A stretch of DNA of 64,000 bases from Chryseobacterium sp. BLS98 (GTDB taxonomy: Bacteria > Bacteroidota > Bacteroidia > Flavobacteriales > Weeksellaceae), in NCBI RefSeq assembly GCF_001045445.1, contig NZ_LFNF01000003.1, forward strand, positions 930,001 through 994,000, in the 5' to 3' direction. A program made the translations under genes and the position numbers. Positions 36,288-44,122 of this stretch are shown here, one piece after another (within the stretch, counting starts at the first letter, position 1; the number at the start of each line of letters is the position of its first letter). The notes beneath the pieces are model-generated. The model worked only from the letters and a program-made list of their open reading frames with translations. It ran no database searches and had not been told where the DNA came from.

Positions 36288-37250
36288 ATGAAAAAAGTAG
36301 GAATTGTAGGCGCTAACGGCTACACAGGAAGCGAATTGGTCCGTGTGCTGGCTTTTCATCCCAATGTGACATTGAGTTTTTTATATAGCCGTTCCAATTC
36401 GGGGACAAAAATTTCAGACTTGTACCCGGATTTAACGGCGGTTTGCGAACAGATTTTAACGGATAAGACTGAAGAGGTAGATATCCTTTTCCTTTGTCTT
36501 CCTCATAAAGAAAGCCAAAACTGGCTTACTCAAAATCCTGTGAAGGATGAAACTTTAGTGATTGATCTTGGAAATGATTTCCGTCTGGATGGAAATTTTG
36601 GAAACAGAAATTTTATCTATGGACTTCCTGAAATCAATAAAAAAAATCTTCTGGGAGCAAAAAGTATTGCCAATCCCGGATGTTTTGCAACAGCCATTCA
36701 GCTGGCACTGCTTCCATTAGCGGAAAAACGTTTGCTGGATGAAGTTTACACGACAGGAATTACAGGTTCAACAGGGGCGGGACAGTCTTTACAACCAACG
36801 ACCCATTTTACCTGGAGAAACGACAATATTTCAGCTTATAAAACCCTGACGCATCAGCATGTGGATGAAATTTTGCAACAGCTGGTTTCATTCAACCATA
36901 AAGATGTTAGTTTGAATTTTGTTCCATGGAGAGGAGATTTTGCAAGAGGGATTTTTACAAGTTCGACGATAAAAACGGATTTAATTTTTTCAGATATCTG
37001 TCAGTTGTATCAGGATTTTTATGAAAATGAACCTTTTGTAAAGGTAAGCGAAAATGCAATTGATTTAAAACAGGTTGTCAATACCAATCGCTGTGTGATT
37101 CATATAGAAAAGAGTGGAAATGTAGCAGTCATTCACTCAGCGATTGACAATTTGTTGAAAGGAGCCTCCGGACAGGCAGTGCAGAATATGAATATAGCGA
37201 TGGGCTGGGAAGAAAACCAGGGACTGAACCTGAAACCGATAGCATTTTAA
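36288..37250 (+). CDS. argC: N-acyl-gamma-glutamyl-phosphate reductase
   Basis: A 320-residue NADPH-dependent enzyme. The N-terminal nucleotide loop is VGIVGANGYTGSELVR; the catalytic Cys132 lies in SIANPGCFATAIQLALLPL. The short-form length (about 320-345) is normal for this group. It reduces acetyl- or succinyl-glutamyl phosphate to the semialdehyde. It follows argG closely and is separated from argD by a 286-base gap with repeats. Confidence 0.94.
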   Translation: MKKVGIVGANGYTGSELVRVLAFHPNVTLSFLYSRSNSGTKISDLYPDLTAVCEQILTDKTEEVDILFLCLPHKESQNWLTQNPVKDETLVIDLGNDFRLDGNFGNRNFIYGLPEINKKNLLGAKSIANPGCFATAIQLALLPLAEKRLLDEVYTTGITGSTGAGQSLQPTTHFTWRNDNISAYKTLTHQHVDEILQQLVSFNHKDVSLNFVPWRGDFARGIFTSSTIKTDLIFSDICQLYQDFYENEPFVKVSENAIDLKQVVNTNRCVIHIEKSGNVAVIHSAIDNLLKGASGQAVQNMNIAMGWEENQGLNLKPIAF

Positions 37251-37252
37251 AA

Positions 37253-37517
37253 GTGAATGATTAATAAAGTGAATTGTCAATAAGTCAATAGTGAATTTTA
37301 TAATCTGAATTATTTTGACATAGGAAAATGGAGCGTTAAGAAAATTAGTTCTGTGAACGTTAAGAAAATTCTAGTGTTTGAAGCGCGAGAGAATTATTGA
37401 ATCGAAGAAGTAACACTGAAATCGTGCAAGTTTTAGAATTTTTAGAGAACAGAAATAGTTTTTAGCGGAAGTTTCCAGTCTTGAACTTTTGTTTCTTTTG
37501 TTTCAAGACAAAAGAAA
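37253..37517. repeat. Repeat-bearing gap between argC and argD
   Basis: A partial dispersed repeat (GTGAATTGTCAATAAGTCAA, 37253-37297), a 13-base direct repeat CGTTAAGAAAATT at 37334-37346 and 37358-37370, and a 10-bp hairpin TTTCTTTTGT/ACAAAAGAAA (37492-37501, 37508-37517) immediately before argD. No gene. The hairpin may be a transcript-stabilising or attenuating structure. Confidence 0.55.
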
Positions 37518-37536
37518 AATAAAAAAACAAAAAAAA

Positions 37537-38676
37537 ATGAATTTATTCAACGTATATCCATTATTCAATATAAATCCTGTAAAAGCTCAGGGATCTTTTC
37601 TCTGGGACGATAAAGGCGAAAAATATCTCGATTTTTATGGTGGTCATGCCGTGATTTCCATCGGACACAATCATCCGTATTATCAAAATAAATTAAAAAA
37701 TCAGCTAGAAAAAATTTCTTTCTATTCCAATTCTGTTCAAAACGAATTACAAACTGAACTGGCTGAAAAATTAGGCAAAATTTCAGGATATGAAGATTAT
37801 AATCTTTTTCTGTGTAATTCCGGAGCTGAAGCGAATGAAAATGCATTGAAGCTGGCATCTTTCCACAACGGAAAAAGCAAAGTACTGTATTTCTCAGGAT
37901 CATTTCACGGGAGAACCTCTGCGGCTGTTTCTGTGACGGACAATCCAAAAATTGTTGCCCCGGTAAATTTCTCTGAAAGATTTATTAAATCTGAATGGAA
38001 TGATATCCAGCAACTTGAAGAGATTTTTGAAAAACAAGGAACTGAAATTTCATCCGTAATTATCGAAGGAATCCAGGGAGTAGGCGGAATTATGATTCCG
38101 ACAGCAGAATTCTTATCTAAAATTAAAGAACTGTGTGAAAAATATGACACTGCTTTAATTCTGGATGAAGTGCAGTCGGGGTATGGAAGAAGCGGATATT
38201 TCTTTGCCCATCAGGAATTCGGAATAGAACCGGACATGATTACAACTGCAAAAGGAATGGGAAATGGCTTCCCGATCGGAGGTGTTCTGATTCATCCGAA
38301 ATTTGAGGCAAGCAATGGCTTACTGGGAACCACTTTCGGAGGAAATCATTTAGCCTGTGCTGCAGCGATTGCAGTTCTGGATGTGATGAAGGAGGAAAAT
38401 CTTACTGAAAATGCTCAGAAAATGGGTGATTATATTGAAAATGAAATTAAAGGACTCCCACACATTAAATCCATCCGAAGGAAAGGGTTAATGATTGGAA
38501 TAGAACTGGATCAGGACTGTTCGGAAGCGAGGAAAAGTCTATTGTACGATCATCACATTTTTACCGGAAACTCTAACGATAAAAGTATTTTAAGGATCCT
38601 TCCGGCTCTTAATATCGGCAAAGAAGAAACAGATCTTTTTGTCAGTGCTTTAAAAGTAGTTTTAGATAATATTTAA
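37537..38676 (+). CDS. argD: Acyl-ornithine aminotransferase
   Basis: A 379-residue class III PLP aminotransferase converting acyl-glutamate semialdehyde to acyl-ornithine. The PLP lysine is in TTAKGMGNGFPIGG, and SGAEANENALKLA and ILDEVQSGYGRSG are family motifs. I use the ATG at 37537 (MNLFNVYPLF); an in-frame ATG 48 bases upstream adds a lysine-rich stretch that overlaps a hairpin and is unlikely. Cluster position supports arginine synthesis rather than catabolism. Confidence 0.92.
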   Translation: MNLFNVYPLFNINPVKAQGSFLWDDKGEKYLDFYGGHAVISIGHNHPYYQNKLKNQLEKISFYSNSVQNELQTELAEKLGKISGYEDYNLFLCNSGAEANENALKLASFHNGKSKVLYFSGSFHGRTSAAVSVTDNPKIVAPVNFSERFIKSEWNDIQQLEEIFEKQGTEISSVIIEGIQGVGGIMIPTAEFLSKIKELCEKYDTALILDEVQSGYGRSGYFFAHQEFGIEPDMITTAKGMGNGFPIGGVLIHPKFEASNGLLGTTFGGNHLACAAAIAVLDVMKEENLTENAQKMGDYIENEIKGLPHIKSIRRKGLMIGIELDQDCSEARKSLLYDHHIFTGNSNDKSILRILPALNIGKEETDLFVSALKVVLDNI

Positions 38677-38866
38677 ACCGCAAAAGATATGACACTTTAG
38701 TAATTATAAGAAATTACTAAATACTTAAGAAGAACACTAGAGTTTCTGAAAATCTTTGATTTTCATCTTATTATGAACTTATTGTTTTCAAAATATTAAA
38801 CTTTTAAAACTTAAGTGTTCTAAAGTGTTTAAATAAAAAACTTTTGTGCCTTTTGTGGTTAAGATT
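38677..38866. repeat. Imperfect inverted repeat between argD and argF'
   Basis: ACCGCAAAAGATATGACACT at the left end (38678 on) and CTTTTGTGCCTTTTGTGGTT at the right (to about 38862) are related in inverted orientation, as are inner AACACTAGAG-like and AAGTGTTCTAAAGTG words. AT-rich, noncoding. A stable long-range stem is possible. Confidence 0.5.
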
Positions 38867-38895
38867 ATCACAATTTAATTAGAAAAAATCATCAA

Positions 38896-39855
38896 ATGAA
38901 AAAATTCACCACTGTAAGCGATGTAGAAAACTTACAGGAAATTATAAAAAAAGCTTTACAGATTAAAGAAAACCCTCATTCCGAACCGGAAAAAGGGAAG
39001 GGAAAAACAATAGGTCTTGTGTTTTTAAATTCAAGTTTAAGAACACGTTTAAGCAGCCAGATCGCAGCACAGAACCTAGGATTGAATGTCCTTACTTTAA
39101 ATGCTGCTCAGGAAGCATGGAATCTGGAATTTGCAGACGGGGCGGTAATGAACGGCGATACTGTTGAACACATCAAAGATGCCATTGAAGTATTGAATCA
39201 ATATTGTGATATTATTGCAGTACGTTGTTTTGCAGGAATGAAATCTAAAGAAGACGATGTGAACGAAAGTATTCTGAGCCAGTTTGAACAGCATGCAAAA
39301 GTACCTGTGATTTCTCTGGAATCAGCGACACGTCACCCTTTACAGAGTCTTGCAGACTGTATTACCATTACAGAAAACTGGCAGGAAAAACGTAAACCGA
39401 AAGTAGTTCTTACATGGGCTCCGCATATCAAACCGATTGCCCAGGCTGTTGGGAACTCTTTCGCAGAATGGATGCAGGAAATGGATGTAGATTTTGTAAT
39501 CACCAATCCTGAAGGTTATGATCTGGATAAAAAGTTCACAAAAGATATTCCGGTGATTCATGACCAGGATGAAGCGTTGAAAGATGCAGATTTTATTTAT
39601 GTGAAAAACTGGTCTTCCTTTGATGATTATGCAGCGATGCCGGAAGTGAAAGAAAACTGGATGTTGACTGCTCAGAAACTGGAAAGTACCAACAACGCAA
39701 AGGTAATGCACTGTCTTCCTGTCCGCCGTAACGTAGAATTAAGTGATGAAGTAATGGACGGACAAAACTCCATCATCTATCAGCAGGCAAAGAACCGTAT
39801 TTTCTCTGCTCAGGCTGTATTCAGTGAAATTCTGGACGGAATTAATTTAAAATAA
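38896..39855 (+). CDS. argF': N-succinylornithine (or N-acetylornithine) carbamoyltransferase
   Basis: A 319-residue carbamoyltransferase of the Bacteroides/Xanthomonas branch, not ordinary ArgF. The carbamoyl phosphate loop is SSLRTRLS (46-53), with HPLQS and HCLPVRRN further on. The residue that sets specificity in this family (Pro90 in B. fragilis SOTCase, Glu92 in X. campestris AOTCase) is Val90 here, in GDTVEH. From published mutants of the Xanthomonas enzyme, Val at that place favours succinylornithine, so the pathway may run on succinylated intermediates. It is followed by argB after five bases. Confidence 0.9.
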   Translation: MKKFTTVSDVENLQEIIKKALQIKENPHSEPEKGKGKTIGLVFLNSSLRTRLSSQIAAQNLGLNVLTLNAAQEAWNLEFADGAVMNGDTVEHIKDAIEVLNQYCDIIAVRCFAGMKSKEDDVNESILSQFEQHAKVPVISLESATRHPLQSLADCITITENWQEKRKPKVVLTWAPHIKPIAQAVGNSFAEWMQEMDVDFVITNPEGYDLDKKFTKDIPVIHDQDEALKDADFIYVKNWSSFDDYAAMPEVKENWMLTAQKLESTNNAKVMHCLPVRRNVELSDEVMDGQNSIIYQQAKNRIFSAQAVFSEILDGINLK

Positions 39856-39860
39856 AGGGT

Positions 39861-40655
39861 ATGGAGAAGCTTTTTGTTGTTAAAATAGGAGGGGCTTTAA
39901 TTGATGATGAGGAATTATTAAACGGGTTCCTGATACAGTTTTCTGAAATCAAAGAAAAAAAGATCCTTGTGCATGGAGGCGGAAAGCTGGCGACAACTTT
40001 GGCTGATAAGCTGGGAATAGAGCAAAAACTGGTAAACGGAAGAAGGATTACGGATAAAGATACGCTGGATATCGTATCCATGGTGTATGCAGGAAGTATC
40101 AATAAAAATATAGTGGCTAAACTACAGGTGAGAAACTGTAATGCTATCGGATTTTCCGGTGCTGACGGGAATATCATTCAGGCTAAAAAAAGAATTCACC
40201 CTGAAATAGATTTTGGATTTGTAGGTGATATTGATAAGCAAAGTATTAATGAAAAATTACTTTCACAGCTGATAGACCTTGACCTTATCCCTGTTTTTTC
40301 AGCCATTACGCATGACAAGAAAGGGAACCTTTTAAACACCAATGCAGATACCATTGCTTCAGTGATTGCACAATCCCTGTCAGACGCTTATGATGTAGAA
40401 CTTCTGTTTTGCTTTGATAAAGAAGGTGTCCTGGAGAATGTTGAAGACCCGGGATCGGTTATAAAAAGTGTGTCCGAAGAAGAATTTTCTCTTTTAAAAG
40501 AAGCAGGAAAACTCCACAAAGGCATTCTTCCCAAGCTTGAAAATGCTATCGGTGCTGTAAAGAATAATGTAAACAAGGTATTCTTAATCAAAGAAACCCA
40601 ATTGAAAAACCATATAGAAAACCATCATGCAGGAACTGAAATCCGTTTACAATAA
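39861..40655 (+). CDS. argB: N-acylglutamate kinase
   Basis: A 264-residue amino-acid kinase. The N-terminal FVVKIGGALIDDEELL with Lys and Gly residues for phosphate, HGGGKLATTLADKLG and NTNADTIASVIAQSLSDA are ArgB motifs. It phosphorylates N-acyl-glutamate. Its end overlaps argE by 29 bases, so the two are translationally coupled. Confidence 0.93.
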   Translation: MEKLFVVKIGGALIDDEELLNGFLIQFSEIKEKKILVHGGGKLATTLADKLGIEQKLVNGRRITDKDTLDIVSMVYAGSINKNIVAKLQVRNCNAIGFSGADGNIIQAKKRIHPEIDFGFVGDIDKQSINEKLLSQLIDLDLIPVFSAITHDKKGNLLNTNADTIASVIAQSLSDAYDVELLFCFDKEGVLENVEDPGSVIKSVSEEEFSLLKEAGKLHKGILPKLENAIGAVKNNVNKVFLIKETQLKNHIENHHAGTEIRLQ

Positions 40656-41709
40656 TGAAGAGCTGCTGAGTAATGCAGTTGAATTGCTTAAAAAACTGAT
40701 TGCAATTCCTTCATTCAGCAAAGATGAATATAACACCTCCGTGGAAATTGAGAATTTTTTCAAAAAGCATCATATTCCTACGAAGCGTTTTAAAAATAAC
40801 ATCTGGGCAGTTAATAAAAATTTTGATGTATTTAAGCCGTCAATTTTACTAAATACCCATCATGATACTGTAAAACCGAATAAGGCGTACACATTGGATC
40901 CCTTTCTTCCGGTTGAGCAGGACGGAAAACTGTACGGATTGGGGAGTAATGATGCAGGAGCTTCCCTGGTTTCTATGGCTCAGGTTTTTTTACATTTTTA
41001 TGAAAAAGAGAATTTAAAGTACAATTTAATTATTGCCCTGACGGCTGAAGAGGAAATCTCAGGACTTGACGGGATTGAAGCTTTATTTCCGCAGCTTCCG
41101 AATATAGAGCTTGCCATTGTGGGAGAGCCTACACAAATGAATCTGGCCATTGCAGAAAAAGGGCTTTTGGTAATTGATGGCGAAATGAAAGGAACTCCTT
41201 CCCATGCCGCCCATCCGAATGATGATAATTCCATTGTAAAATGCATGGAAGATCTGCAGAATATTCTGGCTTTTAAATTTCCGAAAGTTTCAGATTATCT
41301 GGGGGAGGTGAAGATAACCCTTTCAGGTATTCATGCCGGAGTTCAGCATAATGTGGTTCCGGAAGCATGTACATTCACTTTAGATGTAAGGGTTACGGAT
41401 GAATACTCTAATAAAGAAGTGTTTGAAATCATTCAGAAGCAGATGAAATCTGCATTGACGGCGAGGTCTTTAAGATTGAATTCCTCGAAAATAGAAATGG
41501 AGCATCCGTTCGTACAGGCAGGCTTAGAAATCGGGAGGACAACGTACGGTTCACCAACATCGTCCGATCAGGCCATTATTTCCTGCACATCAGTAAAGAT
41601 CGGTCCCGGCGACAGCAGGCGCTCTCACACTGCAGATGAATACATTTATATAAAAGAGATCGAAGAAGGAATTGAGATTTATATCAAGATCTTAGAAAAA
41701 GTTTTATAA
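40627..41709 (+). CDS. argE: N-acyl-ornithine/citrulline deacylase (M20 family)
   Basis: A 360-residue M20 metallopeptidase-like enzyme. Metal ligands are visible in the order expected: His of LNTHHDTV, Asp of GSNDAGASL, Glu-Glu of LTAEEEISG, and the Glu of AIVGEPT. It removes the acyl group late in the pathway, after carbamoylation in this ArgF' route. The ATG at 40627 lies within argB. It is followed by a 245-base gap with an ATCTGA array, so argH may have its own promoter. Confidence 0.9.
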   Translation: MQELKSVYNNEELLSNAVELLKKLIAIPSFSKDEYNTSVEIENFFKKHHIPTKRFKNNIWAVNKNFDVFKPSILLNTHHDTVKPNKAYTLDPFLPVEQDGKLYGLGSNDAGASLVSMAQVFLHFYEKENLKYNLIIALTAEEEISGLDGIEALFPQLPNIELAIVGEPTQMNLAIAEKGLLVIDGEMKGTPSHAAHPNDDNSIVKCMEDLQNILAFKFPKVSDYLGEVKITLSGIHAGVQHNVVPEACTFTLDVRVTDEYSNKEVFEIIQKQMKSALTARSLRLNSSKIEMEHPFVQAGLEIGRTTYGSPTSSDQAIISCTSVKIGPGDSRRSHTADEYIYIKEIEEGIEIYIKILEKVL

Positions 41710-41711
41710 AG

Positions 41712-41776
41712 ACCTCAGGTATCAGAATCCGGACACCAGATTTAAAAAATCTGATATCTGACATCTGAAATCTATT
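41712..41776. repeat. Degenerate ATCTGA word array
   Basis: Words such as GATATCTGACATCTGAAATC follow TATCAGAATCCGGACACCAG with partial inverted symmetry. Same family as 26985-27040 and 46264-46290. Noncoding. Confidence 0.6.
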
Positions 41777-41954
41777 AATCTAAAATAATGTTTTAACCAT
41801 GCTCAGCAGATGATGAAGTTTGAATATTTTTAATAAAGATTTATGCAAAAATTCAATTAAAAATGAAAGGCTTTAATGTGGAGATGTTTTTTTATAGTTA
41901 ATAATAAGGACTGCTGGGCGGGTTAAGACAAATCAATATTGTAAAGAAAACATT

Positions 41955-43259
41955 ATGAAAAAAATATGGCAGAAGGATGACCTTGCCACCAATATATTAG
42001 TAAGCCAGTTTACTGTCGGGAAAGATCTCGACTTTGATGAGCGTTTGGCAAAATATGACGTTAAAGGTTCTATGGCCCATTGCAAAATGCTGGCAGAAAC
42101 CGGCATTATCTCCGCTGAAGAGTCCGGACAGATGATCTCTGTTTTGGAAGAAATTTTAAATGATATCGAAAACGGCAGCTTTGAGATTGATAAAGAAGCA
42201 GAAGATATTCACTCCCAGGTTGAAGCTATTTTAATTGAAAAATTAGGTGATACAGGAAAGAAAATTCATACCGCAAGATCCCGTAACGATCAGGTTCTGC
42301 TGGATATCAAGCTTTATTTACTGGATGAAATTCGTGAAATTACAGCTTTAACCGATGAATTTTTTCAGATCCTGATTAAACTGGCAGATCAGCATAAAAA
42401 TATATTGCTTCCCGGCTATACCCACTTTCAGATTGCCATGCCATCTTCCTTTGGATTATGGTTTGGAGCTTATGCCGAAGCATTGCTGGATGACGTAGAA
42501 CTGTTGTTTTCGGTGAAGAACATCATCAATAAAAATCCGCTTGGTTCAGCGGCAGGATATGGTTCATCTTTCCCGATTGATCGTGAAAGTACGACTTATA
42601 ACCTGGGTTTTCAGTCGATGAACTATAATTCTGTCTATGCTCAGATGACCCGTGGAAAATCTGAAAAAATGTTATCCATGGCTATGGCCACTTTAGCAGG
42701 AACTCTTGGAAAATTCTCGTATGATGTGTGTTTATATCTAAGCCAGAATTTTGATTTTATAAGCTTTCCAAAGGAATTTACCACAGGAAGCAGCATTATG
42801 CCCCATAAAAAGAATCCGGATATCTTCGAATTGGTTCGTGCACGATGCAACAGAATCCAGTCTTTACCCAATGAACTGATCCTGCTGACGAACAACCTGC
42901 CTTCAGGCTACCACAGAGACGTGCAACTCACAAAAGAGATTCTTTTCCCTGCGATCGATTCGTTGAAAGAATGTCTTGAGATTTTAAATTACACCCTTCC
43001 GAATATCCAGGTAAAAGACGGAATTCTGGAAGATGAAAAATACAAATACCTGTTCAGCGTAGAGAAAATCAATGAAGAAGTGAAAAAAGGAAGCTCATTC
43101 CGCGATGCTTACGTAAAAGTAGGACAGGAGATTGAAAATAATGAATTTGAATTTGAGCCCGGTAACCTTAGCCACACCCATCAGGGAAGCATAGGAAACC
43201 TTTGTCTCGATAAAATAGAATATCAGTTCAACAAGCTGAAAAACAAATTATTGGGTTGA
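41955..43259 (+). CDS. argH: Argininosuccinate lyase
   Basis: A 434-residue member of the fumarase/aspartase superfamily, splitting argininosuccinate into arginine and fumarate. TARSRNDQVLLDI, LPGYTHFQIAMP and the flexible catalytic loop GSSIMPHKKNPD with its Ser are all present. The family is usually about 460 residues; the shortening is at the C-terminus and does not affect catalytic segments. It closes the arginine cluster. Confidence 0.94.
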   Translation: MKKIWQKDDLATNILVSQFTVGKDLDFDERLAKYDVKGSMAHCKMLAETGIISAEESGQMISVLEEILNDIENGSFEIDKEAEDIHSQVEAILIEKLGDTGKKIHTARSRNDQVLLDIKLYLLDEIREITALTDEFFQILIKLADQHKNILLPGYTHFQIAMPSSFGLWFGAYAEALLDDVELLFSVKNIINKNPLGSAAGYGSSFPIDRESTTYNLGFQSMNYNSVYAQMTRGKSEKMLSMAMATLAGTLGKFSYDVCLYLSQNFDFISFPKEFTTGSSIMPHKKNPDIFELVRARCNRIQSLPNELILLTNNLPSGYHRDVQLTKEILFPAIDSLKECLEILNYTLPNIQVKDGILEDEKYKYLFSVEKINEEVKKGSSFRDAYVKVGQEIENNEFEFEPGNLSHTHQGSIGNLCLDKIEYQFNKLKNKLLG

Positions 43260-43294
43260 TAGTTTTTAATCACTGGATTGATTAAAAATTTTAT

Positions 43295-43381
43295 CGGATG
43301 CTTCGGCCTCACTCCGTATGGCAACTGCAAAATGACGTTGAGTACAGGAAATGTCATGCTGAGCGAAGTCGAAGCATCTTT
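43295..43381. repeat. REP-like element after argH
   Basis: GATGCTTCGGCCTCACTCCG (from 43298) and TGTCATGCTGAGCGAAGTCG followed by AAGCATCT (to 43379) form an imperfect inverted repeat of the Bacteroidota GTCATGCTGAGCGAAGTCGA type. It sits between argH and the convergent Lrp gene, where it could stop transcription in both directions. Confidence 0.75.
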
Positions 43382-43417
43382 TTAACGGATAAATGCTGGA
43401 TTTTGATTTTAATAGAA

Positions 43418-43879
43418 TTACTCCAGATCAATTTTAAATTTAGTAGATTTTTTCACCTCATGAAGCACAATTGAACTGTGATACTGGCCGATATTAGGGA
43501 TATTTGAGATCACATTGACTGCGAAATCATTATAAGAGTTAATATCCTTTGCTATGATCTTCAGCATATAGTCGTACTCACCTGAAAGACTGATGATTTC
43601 CTGTACTTCATCATATTTCATAATGTTTTTCTCAAAGGTTTCCAGTACTTTCTGGGATTGCTCCTTAAGACGGACATTACAATAGACGACAATATTCAGA
43701 CCCAGTTTTTCACGGTTTAAAAGGCCAACATATTTCTCAATAATGCCCTGCTTCTCCAGCTGTTTGATACGTTCATAAGTAGGAGTAAACGTAAGACCAA
43801 TCTTTTCTGAAATTTCTTTCACCGATAAAGTAGAGTCTTCCTGAATAATACTGAGAATCATTTTGTCCTTTAAATCCAT
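43418..43879 (-). CDS. Lrp/AsnC-family transcriptional regulator
   Basis: A 153-residue protein with an N-terminal winged HTH (DLKDKMILSIIQEDSTLSVKEISEKIG, TPTYERIKQLEKQGII) and a C-terminal RAM effector domain (SGEYDYMLKIIAKD). Such octameric regulators sense amino acids. Placed between argH and the pyrB promoter and divergent from pyrB, it may control either cluster, but this is a guess from position. A TATTTTTG box lies on the minus strand at 43900-43907. Confidence 0.9.
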   Translation of the reverse strand: MDLKDKMILSIIQEDSTLSVKEISEKIGLTFTPTYERIKQLEKQGIIEKYVGLLNREKLGLNIVVYCNVRLKEQSQKVLETFEKNIMKYDEVQEIISLSGEYDYMLKIIAKDINSYNDFAVNVISNIPNIGQYHSSIVLHEVKKSTKFKIDLE

Positions 43880-43967
43880 AGAATAGGTTTGAGTTTTAAC
43901 AAAAATATCAATTATAAATGAAAATAAGGAAAGAATAAGAAGGTTTTAATTTATTTAAAACTTTAGT

Positions 43968-43998
43968 TTTGTAGGTTCACGAAATTTTTGTATCTTTG
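43968..43998 (+). promoter_or_regulatory. Strong promoter of the pyrB-carAB unit
   Basis: TTTG at 43968-43971, a 19-base spacer, and TATCTTTG at 43991-43998, a full match to the Bacteroidota consensus with ideal spacing. Transcription should start around 44003-44005, at or just before the leader ATG. Confidence 0.85.
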
Positions 43999-44004
43999 CA
44001 CCTA

Positions 44005-44076
44005 ATGAATAAAAGAGTATTTATATCATTAGATTTACCGGGCGAAAGCGCCCTTTACGATATTTATTATTATTAA
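44005..44076 (+). CDS. Predicted leader peptide of the pyrB operon
   Basis: A 23-codon frame starting MNKRVFISL and ending DIYYY, with a TAA stop at 44074-44076. The start ATG falls within a few bases of the predicted transcription start, so it may be read as a leaderless message. Codons 12-17 form a GC hairpin (44040-44053) and codons 17-23 are U-rich in the RNA (CUU UAC GAU AUU UAU UAU UAU). The stop codon touches the base of the terminator at 44075. This spacing is what coupled transcription-translation attenuation needs: a ribosome close behind the polymerase would block the terminator. Not homologous by eye to E. coli PyrL. Translation is inferred, not shown. Confidence 0.6.
   Translation: MNKRVFISLDLPGESALYDIYYY
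44040..44053 (+). promoter_or_regulatory. Early hairpin, candidate polymerase pause
   Basis: GGGCG (44040-44044), loop AAAG, CGCCC (44049-44053), followed by about 22 U-rich bases. In E. coli pyrBI a similar hairpin before a U-rich tract causes UTP-dependent pausing. Confidence 0.55.
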
Positions 44077-44102
44077 GCGAAGATGTTGTCTTCGCTTTTT
44101 TT
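44075..44102 (+). terminator. Attenuator-type terminator before pyrB
   Basis: AAGCGAAGA (44075-44083) pairs with TCTTCGCTT (44089-44097), loop TGTTG, then T7 (44096-44102). It lies between the promoter and pyrB with no other promoter visible between, so it must be read through for pyrB expression. Confidence 0.85.
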
Positions 44103-44122
44103 ATGCTCAAAAATTAAGAATT

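Noticed and set aside
43968..44122. PyrR-type RNA-binding attenuator
   Set aside because: The PyrR binding loop with its conserved sequence is not seen; the layout fits coupled leader-peptide attenuation better.
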